NCBI GenBank assembly: GCA_017165825.1
Contig: CM029385.1
Span: 2,106,906-2,170,905, forward strand
DNA: 64,000 nucleotides
Direction: 5' to 3'
Origin: Hepsetus odoe
Lineage: Eukaryota; Chordata; Actinopteri; Characiformes; Hepsetidae
The notes beneath the pieces were generated by a model. That model was not told where the DNA came from and did no database searches. It saw only the letters and a program-made list of their open reading frames with translations. The number at the start of each line of letters is the position of its first letter. Position 1 is the first letter of the stretch. A program made the translations under genes and the position numbers. Shown piece after piece: positions 36,641 to 46,592 of the stretch.

Positions 36641-37012
36641 ATAATTGTTATTAAAATTGTAAAAAAGCCATATTACTTTACATTAAAAGTGCCTGAAGAC
36701 AAGAAGAAAAAATTAAATAATCAATCGAATAAATATATAAATAAAATGGAATAAAAGTATGTTTATGTATAGATAAAAAATAAAGTAAATGAGTCCCAAT
36801 AAATAAAAATGCAGTTATTGAAATGAACTTTCCTCCACAGAAACTCTTCTAAAGGGAGGAAATGAAAGCAGAACTTCCTTTTCCCTCAGACACTAATTAG
36901 TAACTTGGAACGATCAATGAGATCCAAGCTCCAGAACGATCGAACTTCAAAGGCGTTCTAGAACCCTAAACGCTACTCGGGATTCCACTCCTTGTTAATT
37001 AGGAGCTGCTAA

Positions 37013-37038
37013 CCAATCACGGCGCGTGGGGCGGGGTC
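37013..37038 (+). promoter_or_regulatory. vstm2l: vstm2l proximal promoter: CCAAT box and GC box
   Basis: CCAAT at 37013-37017 and TGGGGCGGGGTC at 37027-37038, with a second GC element (TGGGCGTG) at 37051. About 230-250 bp upstream of the vstm2l ATG. No TATA box is obvious. Transcription start is probably near 37075-37110; inferred from motifs only. Confidence 0.5.
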
Positions 37039-37079
37039 TTCGTTTGAAGATGGGCGTGTCTGCAAGGAAGAACTAGCGA

Positions 37080-37266
37080 GAGGCGAGAGTGAGGCTCTCA
37101 CTCGCATCAGCACCACAGCAGGGCTCGCTGGAGGAGAAGGGAGGAAAGGAAGAAGAGACAAAAAAAAAAAAACAGAACAAAGAAAAGTGGTTTATAAATA
37201 ACTCCCCTTCATCTGGATCTGTCCCAAATTCCACCTCATGCGAGAAAGTGGTCGCTAGCAGCAGCG
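37080..37266 (+). other. vstm2l: vstm2l 5' UTR (approximate)
   Basis: A purine-rich leader (GAGGAGAAGGGAGGAAAGGA, then an A12 run) up to the ATG. No ATG lies between 37090 and 37267 except TCATGCGAG at 37239, so the start codon at 37267 (AGCGATGG, G at +4) is the likely initiator. The 5' boundary is a guess. Confidence 0.5.
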
Positions 37267-37366
37267 ATGGGCGCGTTTGGAGTCATCCTGGGGAGTTTGC
37301 ACTACATGGGACTCTACATCCAGCTCAGTGGCCAAGCCGAGGTGGAGAACCACATCTCCAGCAACG
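37267..37366 (+). CDS. vstm2l: vstm2l, V-set and transmembrane domain-containing 2-like, exon 1
   Basis: VSTM2L is a secreted, brain-enriched immunoglobulin V-set protein; the human form is reported to antagonise the peptide humanin. Exon 1 encodes MGAFGVILGSLHYMGLYIQL then SGQAEVENHISSN plus one base, with a perfect donor (CG/GTAAGA). The human start, from recall, is MGAPLAVALGALHYLALFLQ followed by LGG, so MGA..LG.LHY..L..QL is shared and the exon ends at the same kind of position, before the V-set domain. The N-terminal hydrophobic run (about residues 4-20) is a signal peptide. The position directly after ctnnbl1 in the same orientation repeats the human order. The V-set exons are beyond the window end. 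An in-frame stop-free start and the 5' UTR context support 37267. Confidence 0.88.
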
Positions 37367-37437
37367 GTAAGACCACCCAAGACCACCCCTCAGCCTGTGT
37401 GACTTCTTTGTAGAAAGTGTCAAAAAAATTGGGTTCT

Positions 37438-37534
37438 AATTTCCCGTTCCACCTTAAAAGCTGCAGCAGTTCCATTCTGGCGCCTGAGGTGCCAGAATGG
37501 AACTACTGCATCATTTAAGGTGGAATGGGAAATT
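37438..37534 (+). mobile_element. palindromic hairpin element (97 bp)
   Basis: Two 47-bp arms (37438-37484 and 37488-37534) with a 3-bp loop and only five mismatched positions, two of which are G-U wobbles in RNA. Arm words: TTCCACCTTAAA, AGTTCCATTCTGGC and their complements GCCAGAATGGAACT and TTTAAGGTGGAA. Most likely a fold-back MITE. It lies 72 bp inside vstm2l intron 1 and would be transcribed. Confidence 0.9.
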
Positions 37535-38124
37535 CCAAAAAAGTGCCAACTTAAGCTTTGTTCTTTAACAGCTCAGCTCAGATGGCATCTAAAAGTGTTG
37601 AAACACACTGTTTTAACTACTAGAATGATGAGAAATCTGGACGCAGTGAGTGGACGCTCTCATTCATGAATTAAGCGAATGATCAAAATCCCAATGGGTT
37701 GGAAGGTACTGGCAGCAGAGAACCATTTGCTGGAGAATGGAGAGGGTGAAAACTCTCCAAACATGGGATTTTCCTGCTCAGGATCCATCCTCCTCCATCT
37801 CTGGCAGGTCCAGGTGTTCTGGAGAAGATCACCCAAGTATGTTCGGTCTAATGCATCATGTGGCTGATTCATTGTGTCATGGAACGGGTCTTATAAATCA
37901 TGCCATGAAGGATCCAGCTTATTACACAGAGTCCATCCCAGCCAGCGTGGGTGTGAATTTGATGGCTGGCGTGCACTGTGAATACTGACAAGAGGCTTAA
38001 CTGACTGCAGTAAATCCTGAAGAAAAAAAAAAGAAAACCTGTAGTTTTTTGACTGGATGGAGGAAAAGTGTAACGGTATCTCTTGCTTGAGGGTGAATAC
38101 ATTCGCAGTGATGTATCCTGATGC

Positions 38125-38435
38125 ATTTCTTCATATTTTGCCTCCAAAGTGTCACACTTTCTTGAATTTTAATGTCAGTTCTCCAGATCTTCCTGAAGGA
38201 CAGTGTTGTTGTCTCTCATTTTCAGTCCAGTCTCTGTACCTGAGCAGTTTGATGGTTCTGTGTTGGTTAATCCACACTGTGATCTACGTCTGAACCTTCA
38301 AGCAGAACAAAGCATCTCACTTAAGACACGAAGCAGAGAAGAAACAGGTGCAGATGATTCCAGGTGATCAGGTGATTCGTTTCTGCTGATGCTGAATGTT
38401 GAGTGGGTGGAACGCGTTAAACTAGAACCTTATTC
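38125..38435 (-). mobile_element. MITE copy, antisense, one internal unit
   Basis: CATTTCTTCATATTTTGCCT, CTCCAGATCTTCCTGAAGGA, GGTTCTGTGTTGGTTAATCC and CTACGTCTGAACCTTCAAGC in the family order. The right terminal repeat is missing after about 38435. Confidence 0.78.
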
Positions 38436-38544
38436 ATAGTGGTCACTATGATCTCTTGGACTTCCAGTTCCAGAAGAGCCTCAGAACCACTGGGGATCAA
38501 AGCGGTCCCACTGTTTAGTTTTAAACATGGTCCAGTGTCCATGT

Positions 38545-38790
38545 AAGTGAAAGTGACTATATTGTCATTGTGAAACACAGCACACAGTGAGACGCAACGA
38601 CTTCAGCCTCTGCTTTTCACCCACACACACCGCACAGCAGGGAGTGGATATTTAAAGTGCCCGGGGAGCGTTGATGGGACGATACCTTGCTCAAGGGTAC
38701 CTCAGGGCAGCCGACTCGTCTGGGATTCGGACCCACAACCTTCCCTCCGATCCTGGGACCTAGTCCTTAACCAGTAGACCACCGCCGCAC
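38545..38790 (-). mobile_element. tRNA-derived SINE, near full length (antisense)
   Basis: AAGTGAAAGTGACTATATTG, CACCCACACACACCGCACAG, GATACCTTGCTCAAGGGTAC and GATTCGGACCCACAACCTTC, then CTTAACCAGTAGACCACCGC at the tRNA-like head. Confidence 0.85.
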
Positions 38791-40048
38791 CAGTAGACCT
38801 GAGACAACACATCAGTTAATACACCAGCTGGTTTAATATGGTTTAAAAGGTAGACCTGTGAGTGACTGTGACAGGCTGAACGGGGAGACTGGACCGTACG
38901 CTCTGAAACGTTTAGTGTTTGAACGTCAACGGATTCGTTCAAGTGATTTTACAGATAAAAAAATCCCAAAACAAATGTTTTTTATGCATGTTTGTAAAAT
39001 AGTAATATCTTTAATAATGTGAAAACTTATGATTAAAGATAATTATTTAATATATACCTGAATATATTTAACTCAAAGTATCTGTACTGCTACAAAAATT
39101 TTGTAGCAGTACATTATTTTTAAAAAGTATTATAAAAGGATTAATTAAGTAATTTTTTTTTCAGTTGTAAAATATAAAGTAACAAAATAAAATACGTTAT
39201 TTATTATTGTTATTAAAACTGAAATACATTTTTGGTAACAAGTCAAATATAACGGTAGAATTCTGTGACTTTTTGGTGTGTTTTTGCGACGATCCTCTCG
39301 TGATTGAGAGTGAAGTGCTGGTGAAGTGAAGAACTTCTTTGAAGACGAACTTCCAGGAAATGTCAGGTCTGGTTTCCCAGCCTTTGCTGTAATCCTGACG
39401 TGACTCTAATGCCTGTAACGGCTTCTGTGTTTCTGGGAGGTCTTTTTTTTCACCTTCATCAATACAAGAACGGTCTTACTGATGTGAAAAGTCCTCCACT
39501 GATCTTGCGAGAGCTTACTGGGTGACAGCTGGGCGGCAGGCTGGTCTCTGGGCCCGGTTTAAGGGTAACGTGGCCGTTCATCGCTCGATGCGTCAGCTGT
39601 TCTCGCCCCCAAGAGTTTACGAAGCAGAAAGAGAGCGCGCCGAATGTTTCTGCAGCACCAGCTCGTTTTGATTTAAGCCATATTTAGAATATTGACCATT
39701 CGTACATATGCTTTCTCCTCCAGTGATTTTCCTCTAATAGCTTTCTCACCTCTCGTTGATATCGTCGTTTGGAAATCAATGCCGTCACCCTTTATTATAC
39801 AGAACACCAGGGGCATCAAATTGGCCTCGGGCTGTGTTGTAACTAGCTGTGATTAGTTCACGGAGATTGTAAAATTGCTGTTTTCTTTGCTCCGCCAATG
39901 AAATACAGACATGAAGGCTGGTGTGGGGGGTACGGAGTGAGCGTGGAGTGCTTAGGCCTTGAACGTGGAGCAGAATAGCAACTTTCTCCTTTTACAATAA
40001 ATTGCATCAGGTCTTCAAACAGCACGGCCTTTCAGAAGCGCTTTTGGG

Positions 40049-40050
<2 letters not shown>

Positions 40051-40113
<63 letters not shown>
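40051..40113 (+). repeat. (GT)31 microsatellite
   Basis: Uninterrupted GT units. Confidence 0.97.
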
Positions 40114-40117
<4 letters not shown>

Positions 40118-40242
40118 TTCACACATGTGGGATTCACTGGCCATGGAAACCCTTATTATAGTTCCTCTGTCGTTTCAGACCATTCGTTGTTTTTCGAAGG
40201 TCCCAGGACGTTCATGGCCAACGTCTGCAGGACACTTTTTGT

Positions 40243-40445
40243 GCGTTGTGAAAGTGAAAGTGGTTCTTTTAAATTGAGAAACACAACAAAATGCATCCTC
40301 CACTGTTCACCCGCACACGTGCAGCAGGGGCCACCCAGGGAGCGGTGATGGGGATGGTACCTTGCTCAAGGCAACCTGGTGGATTGAAGCCCACAACCTT
40401 CTGATTCTGGGGTCTAGTCCCTGAACTCTAGGCCACCGCTGCTCT
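40243..40445 (-). mobile_element. tRNA-derived SINE (antisense)
   Basis: GTGAAAGTGAAAGTGGTTC, CACCCGCACACGTGCAGCAG, GATGGTACCTTGCTCAAGG and CTGAACTCTAGGCCACCGC. Confidence 0.83.
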
Positions 40446-40564
40446 ACCTGATGCTGCTTTTACCCGGAACGTTTTCAGGGATTCTTCGATTCTGGAGAAG
40501 AAGCATTATTTGAGTCCCAGCTAGGGCAGCCTGTTTGGAGAAAATTTGCTTTTCTCGGTGAAAA

Positions 40565-40745
40565 TGAAGTGAAAGGGACTATTTGTTGTTTTGAAACACA
40601 GCACAAAACATACAGCAGTGGGCAGCCAAATCCGGCACCTGGGGAACAGGGTTGGGGGTGGTACCTTGCTCAAGGGAACCTCAGGGCAACCTACTGGTCT
40701 GGAACCCATGACGCTCTGATTCTGTGACCGATCCCATGTCGCCGG
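40565..40745 (-). mobile_element. tRNA-derived SINE (antisense, shorter)
   Basis: GAAGTGAAAGGGACTATTTG, CAGCAGTGGGCAGCCAAATC, GGTACCTTGCTCAAGGGAAC and CTACTGGTCTGGAACCCATG. The second of two adjacent antisense copies. Confidence 0.82.
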
Positions 40746-41119
40746 TATATACAGGTTTAAACACAGCTATTGTTTGTTTGCACGATTTTTCAACCGATAA
40801 AATAGAAATTGATCGAAAATGTCACCTTTAAAAGTGTCTTCCCTGCAGAGGTTGCACACTTATCTCCAAAATCGATACATTTCATTTGATTAGGGGGGTG
40901 TTAAGTCCTTAGCATGCAACTGTATCAGGAAAACATGGAAAACTGTGCCAAACTGTCACTTTAACTCCAGCAGGTCAAGGCCCCTGTTTCAAAGGCACAA
41001 AAATCTAATAAATTGGGTCCAGCTGGTGTGTTGGACTGGTGAGGGCTCACTGGGGGCTGGAATTAGGAAGCTCTGGTTTTGGAATGTGTGTCACAACAGA
41101 TGTTCTCCTGAAAAGAAGG

Positions 41120-41420
41120 CTGTGTAAATCCATCCATCTATTATCTGAGCCACTTTTCCTTACCAGGGTTGCAGACGGTGCTGGAGCCAATCCCAGTGCT
41201 CAGTGGATGAAATACCCTGTGCAGTTCGCCAATCCATCACGGAGCACACAAACAACCACAGTCATTCTAGGAGGGCAGTTTAGCATCTCCCGTCCCCCTG
41301 ACGACCATGTCTTTGGACTGTGGGAGGAGACAGGAGCTCCTGGAGGAAACAAACGCAGACACAGGAAGGACGCTGGCTGGGAATCGAACCCAGAACCTTC
41401 TGACTGTGAGGTAATAGTCC
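41120..41420 (+). mobile_element. fish interspersed repeat (GTCTTTGGACTGTGGGAGGA type)
   Basis: CAGGGTTGCAGACGGTGCTG, CAATCCCAGTGCTCAGTGGA, GTCTTTGGACTGTGGGAGGA and TGGGAATCGAACCCAGAACC. This order is shared with 53190-53485 and partly 63495-63655. A 141-codon frame overlaps it but only by chance. I recognise it as a very common fish repeat but cannot give its class. Confidence 0.75.
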
Positions 41421-42529
41421 CAGTTCAGGGGCTGCATCCTTCAAAGGCTGTCACAGAGCCATGACCGGGGCGTCCCGTTTCAAAGGCTCCTTTGAATGCA
41501 GTCCAGAATTGTGGCTTCTATGGAAACGCAGGATCCAGCGCAGCCCACCGTAACCCGAGATTCGTTGCGGTTATTTTTATCGAATAAAAAAAAACATTAA
41601 AGAAACAAATTTAAACAATCTGTCTCCGTCAGTCAGTTTCAAGAGAGTTAGTAGCTGGTTTGTTTTAATAACCATGGCACTGTCCGCAGCTCTCAAGGTT
41701 GCTAGGCAACAGGAGCGATGCTTCATCTGTAGGTCAGAGCATCATATTTAACGTTCGGTTCGTGGGCCAGTCCATCCTTCACAGACACTGGAGTCCACTC
41801 CTTCCTACATTGGAGTTTTACAGAATAGAATAGAATTGAATAGAAGAGCTTTATTGCCATTCCACAAGTACAGGATTAACTTCCCTACACAATTTAGTTT
41901 TGAAGACAATATTCCATCGTAAGTGGTGAGAAATACGTCTTGTTTTGTAGAAAATCGAGTCCACTGCCGTCACACGCTCGAAAGGCAGTGATGCCCATGA
42001 GGTTGAGCTTTGTTTACGTGTTTGTTGAATTGATCTTTAGAGTTTGCAGAGTCAGATTGCATACTCTCTTTTTGTTTAGATGGTATCGCAGCTTGTTGTG
42101 CAGCTATTGTTGGGTGATCGCTGCTAAATCAGATTAGGCTCTCTGTTTGGAAATGCCTCGGCTGCCTGGCGTCCCATTGCCACTTATAATGCCAGCCTGT
42201 GGAGCGCACACGTAATTTGGACAGAAGTGTTGTTTGTTGAGGTGATTATGGACACGTTTGGCGTACTGGGCTCGGCTTGTGGCTGTTCTAAGTCCTCGGT
42301 GACACAATGACAGTCTGTTGACATGATCAGAGTTAAGTTAGACAGTCTTAATAGGCGTCTATTGGTGCATGTGGAAATGCAGTCAGATGGAGAACGTCTT
42401 TAAAATCCTCTGTTGCACTAACAGGACTTTATTTTTTATTTCTATTAGCTTAAAAAGATTGGTTAGAGGCTTATTTGCAGTATTGATAACAAGCAATATT
42501 GTAATAAAGATTAACAGATGACATATTGT

Positions 42530-42745
42530 CAGGGTGGTGGTGGTCTAGTGGAAGAGTTCTTGCCTATGGACCAATGGCTCAAGAGGTCCCAGGTTCGAAT
42601 CCCACCTCTAGCACTACCAGCACTGGGTCCCTGAGCAAGACCCTTAACCCTGAGTGTCTCCAGGGGGACTGTCCCTGTAATTAGGACATGGAAGTCGCTC
42701 TAGATAAGAGTGTCTGCTAAATGCTGTAAATGTAAATGTAAATAT
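42530..42745 (+). mobile_element. tRNA-derived SINE with AAATGTAAATGTA tail
   Basis: GGTGGTGGTCTAGTGGAAGA head, CCCAGGTTCGAATCCCACCT (a perfect GGTTCGAATCC B box), GAGCAAGACCCTTAACCC, CTCTAGATAAGAGTGTCTGC and the tail AAATGTAAATGTAAA. Nearly the same as 12990-13145. A retroposon, not a functional tRNA gene: the second half does not fold as a tRNA. Confidence 0.85.
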
Positions 42746-42754
42746 TGGACGTAG

Positions 42755-43062
42755 TGGCCTTTTGTTGAGGGACTAGGCCTCAGGATCGGAAGGTTGTGGG
42801 TTCAAATCCCAGACCAGCAGGTTGCCCTGAGATACCCTTGATTGCTGAGGGTAATACTGATGTTGGGGTAAAGTGCATATTTCTTGCACTCTGTGACCTG
42901 CAGTAACGCCTCCACCTGTACTAATTGAGCAAGGTACCGTCCCCATCATTGCTCCCCAGGCGCTGGATATGAGTGCCCAATGCTGCACAGTGTGTGTGGG
43001 TGAAATGGGGAAAAAAAAAAAACATTTTGTTGTGGTTCACTGTGTGCTATGTCCAGTCACTT
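42755..43062 (+). mobile_element. tRNA-derived SINE (sense) with ~70-bp internal insertion
   Basis: GGGACTAGGCCTCAGGATC, GGGTTCAAATCCCAGACCAG, then an extra stretch (about 42840-42920) before GCAAGGTACCGTCCCCATCA, GCGCTGGATATGAGTGCCCA and CACTGTGTGCTATGTCCAGT. It follows the other SINE type head to tail. Confidence 0.82.
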
Positions 43063-43744
43063 TCCCTTTTTCAGGCTCTAAGCTGGTTACACCGGTCCTG
43101 TACCTCTGCAAAGCAAACACGCCTCGGCTGATCTGTTTCGTTTTAAGTTAAAAGCGGAAAAAAATGTGAAAATTTGCAAAAGTTTTCAACCAGAGCGAGT
43201 GAGAGCTCCTGCTGACAGCTGTGCGAGTGTTTTGAATTTCTCTTTATCTTTTACCTGAAGCCCTGAGAAGGATCAGGGAAAGCCATTAGACAGGCAAACA
43301 GGAAACAAGCGCTTCTCGGTGCGGCTGACGTGCAAATGACAGAATCCTGGCTGAGAAAACCCATTACACGGTGACCCGCAGAAGGCCAACAATCAGCCTT
43401 CACTCACAAGCGTCAGCACTCAGATGCTCCGCTGCCTCCAGCTGAAGAGCGAAGCGCCGCTCCTGTCGCTGCAGACGGTCCCATTGTTCTGCGTTAGTAA
43501 CGTGGAACCATGTTCGCCCACGTCTTGCTCATTACACCGTTGGGCTGAGAGCGGAAGCTCCCTGTGTGTTTGCTCACGGCATTGCGGCGCACTGGAATGT
43601 GAAATTGGAATATTTAACACAACATCCAAGAAGCGGGTCCAATTTCATGGAAGTCAGGGCATCGCAGCGAGTCGTGGGCCACCAGGAGCTTGGTCCAGAA
43701 TGGTGGAACCCACATATATTTTTGTACCAGAAATAAAAGATAAT

Positions 43745-44685
43745 GCACGAATAATGTGAAGTAAGGGCGGCGATGAAGAGGATGAAGAATGGAAAGGCTG
43801 TTGGACCGGATGACATACCAGTGGAAGCATGGAGATGTTTAGGGGAGATGGCAGTTGAGTTTCTGACCAGATTGTTTAACACAATCTTGGAAAGTGAGAG
43901 GAGCCTGAGGAGTGGAGACGAAGTGTACTGGTACCGATCTTCAAGAATAAGGGTGATGCACAGAGCTGTAGCAACTATAGAGGGATAAAGTTGATCAGCC
44001 ACACCATGAAGTTATGGGAAAGAGTAGTGGAAGCTCGGTTAAGAAAAGAGGTGAGGATCAGTGAACAGCAGTATGGTTTTATGCAGAGAAAGTGCACCAC
44101 AGATGCAATGTTTGCTCTGAGGTGTTGATTGAGAAGTACAGAGAAGGTCAGAAGGAGCTGCATTGTGTCTTTGTGGACTTGGAGAAAGCATATGACAGGG
44201 TGCCTAGAGAGGAGTTGTGGTTTTGTATGAGGAAGTCTGGTGTTACGGAGAAGTATGTGAGAGTAGTTCAGGATGTGTATGATGACAGTGTAACAGTGGT
44301 GAGATCTGCAGTAGGAGTGACGGATGTATTTAAAGTAGAGGTGGGATTACATAAAGGATCAGCGCTGAGCCTTCTTGTTCGCAATGGTCGTGGACAGGTT
44401 GACGGACAAGGTTAGAGTAGGGAGCAGCTTGAGGAGAACCTGGAGAGATGGAGATCTGCTCTAGAGAGGAGAGCAATGAAAGTGAGTAGCACAAAGACAG
44501 AAAATGTGCATGAATGAAAGTGAGGAAAGTGGAGTGGTTTGGATGGAGGGAGTAGAGGTGACAAAGGTGGAGGAGTTTAAATACTTGGGATCAACAGCTC
44601 AGCGTAACAGCGAGTGTGGATGATGCATTACATTGGGAGAAGGTTGTGGATGATGGAGCTGCCAGGAAAGAGGAAACTCGATAAT
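43745..44685 (+). pseudogene. RTE-type LINE reverse transcriptase pseudogene
   Basis: Sense-strand remains of the reverse transcriptase: KRMKNGKAVGPDDIPVEAWR, CLGEMAVEFLTRLFNTILES, then after a frameshift SHTMKLWERVVEARLRKEVR, SEQQYGFMQRKCTTDAMFAL and LHCVFVDLEKAYDRVPREEL (palm motif, first catalytic Asp in FVDLEKAYD). The YADD-type box is not found because the sequence after LHKGSALS is deleted or shifted. It ends near GATGGAGCTGCCAGGAAAGA. Several frameshifts and internal loss, so it is inactive. Confidence 0.88.
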
Positions 44686-45587
44686 TTCATTTTCATTTGT
44701 CATGATGATACAAAAACACTTTTAAAAATGCAGAAATTGGGATGACACATCTTTTTATTTCCAAAAATTCTAAAGTGAAAAATTAGAAAAGCAAAAGAAT
44801 TGTGGTGCTGTATCCCAGCATCAAACCGACATTCTGTTCTCAAGCGCTGGATAAATCCATCCACAAATACATGCATGAAATTGCTGCAGTTCTACATTAT
44901 ATTTTTCATATTCTGGGGTTCTGTTATAATTTATTGGAATTTTTCTGCATTCTTTGCCCTTTAAAATGTGAAAAATGTGCATTATAGCTAGTAAATCACA
45001 CAGCCCGATGTTTAATATAATTTCCCCTTTAATATGTGTCGTTTCAGAACATCTCAAATGTTGAATATCCTATAAAACACCACTAAAGAATTTATATACA
45101 CACAAACATAAAGGCTTGGGTCACTAAAGGGTTAATTCCAGCCCTCATAGAGGCCAAACCGAAATGGGCCGCTGTGTGTTTTTGCTGAATCGTATGGGGG
45201 TGAATTTAATTTTGGGTTACAGCCCTGCTGTCCAGCTTACTGTCCTCCTCTCGGTGATGCTACAGAGCCGTGACTCACTGAGCACATGGCTGGAGAAGGG
45301 CGTCCTCGGTGTCCTTCTGAAAGAGATGCAGAGGAATAATCCCAGCCGAGCGGGAATACGAAGCCGGCGTTTAATGACCGGCCAGCGCTGTAAACACTCT
45401 CCGTCAGATGCTGCTGAATTTTCGGCTGAGCACAGGAACACAAGACAGCGCTTAAGTCCACAAATGGTGAAAGCTTGTTTTTTTGGCTCCCCCCGTCTCT
45501 TTCCCTCTCTGGGTCTCGTCTCCGGAGAGGAGAAATGCTTTTCACTTCAATAGCAAGACTCAAGTAGCTGGGTCAGCCCTCAGACAG

Positions 45588-45589
<2 letters not shown>

Positions 45590-45644
<55 letters not shown>
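45590..45644 (+). repeat. (TC)n microsatellite
   Basis: About 27 CT units. Confidence 0.96.
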
Positions 45645-45647
<3 letters not shown>

Positions 45648-46339
45648 GGTTTCCTCATCTCTAAGTGTTTCTGTGAGGAACTAATGCCTCAAAGCGCTCT
45701 GATCTGCACTTGGCATTTTCTTCCTGCCTTTTTTTCTCCCCATGTCCTTTCGGAGCAGCGGGTTAGTGTCCTCAGAGTGTTTTCAGGGCCAGAAACGCAT
45801 TCAGAGGCTGCATTTTTCTTCTTTCAAGGATCTAGAGCAGCGGTTTAGTCCACTGTTGGATCTGGGATCCAAAAAACAGGGTGGACGGCACGGCCAGCAT
45901 ATAACGATAATCTTTTTCGGATGAATCAGAGGTCTCGGGCACAAAGCAGGCTGTAAAAATGACGAGAAATGGCACATTTGTAGAGGGAATCAACATTAAA
46001 CACGTTGCCCGCTACATTCAGTAAAGCAGGAACACGAGAAACAATAGAACATTTGGCTTTTCGAGCACTGAATAGGTTATAAAATGACCCTCATGTTTCA
46101 GAGCATAATGTGCAGGGATGTCTTTTGTTATTATGTCAGTGTTTCCATTTTGAGCTGACTGGAGTGATTATAATGAAAGTATAATATTTCATTGTAGCGT
46201 TCTCTTGGTTTTGTGTTAAGGAGGATGGAAATCTCCGGTTCTGCCCTCATAGTGAATTTGCTTTTTCAAATGAGAAGAAAACGATCACTTTATGTGAAAA
46301 TCCAGTGCCTGGGGATGGGGACTCCTAAAAATGAAGACT

Positions 46340-46466
46340 GAAAGCAGTGGTGGTCTTGTGGGTAGGCCCACTAGAATAAGCCCCATAATTGGAAGGTACC
46401 TTGAGCAAGGTACCGTCCACATCACCGCTCCCCGGGTGCTGGATATGGCTGCCCACTTCTGCACGG

Positions 46467-46525
<59 letters not shown>

Positions 46526-46592
46526 AAGGATGTATTTCACTGTGTGCTGTGCTTTGTGTTCACAATGACAGATAGTCACTTTCACTTTCACA
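46340..46592 (+). mobile_element. tRNA-derived SINE with (GT)26 expansion inside
   Basis: CAGTGGTGGTCTTGTGGGTA head, GAGCAAGGTACCGTCCACAT, GTGCTGGATATGGCTGCCCA, then (GT)26 at 46472-46523 in place of the short GTGTGTGTGGGTT of other copies, then CACTGTGTGCTGTGCTTTGT. It shows one way microsatellites arise from this SINE. Confidence 0.86.

Larger units (their letters stand above)
33421..37070. other. ctnnbl1-vstm2l intergenic region
   Basis: 3.65 kb without a supported gene. It contains a DNA-transposon remnant (33715-33920), an antisense MITE (33995-34445), (GT)n (34980), an array of X-box-like motifs (35052-35207), ATC-type arrays (35383-35670 and 36203-36640) with a unique piece between them, and the vstm2l promoter at its end. 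Confidence 0.85.

Noticed and set aside
41039..41464. 141-codon frame resembling a protein
   Set aside because: It overlaps a repeat found again at 53190 and 63495; the frame is not kept between copies.
42590..42602. tRNA gene suggested by a perfect GGTTCGAATCC B box
   Set aside because: The sequence continues into a SINE body with an AAATGTAAATG tail and matches the copy at 13.0 kb; no cloverleaf with an acceptor stem was found.
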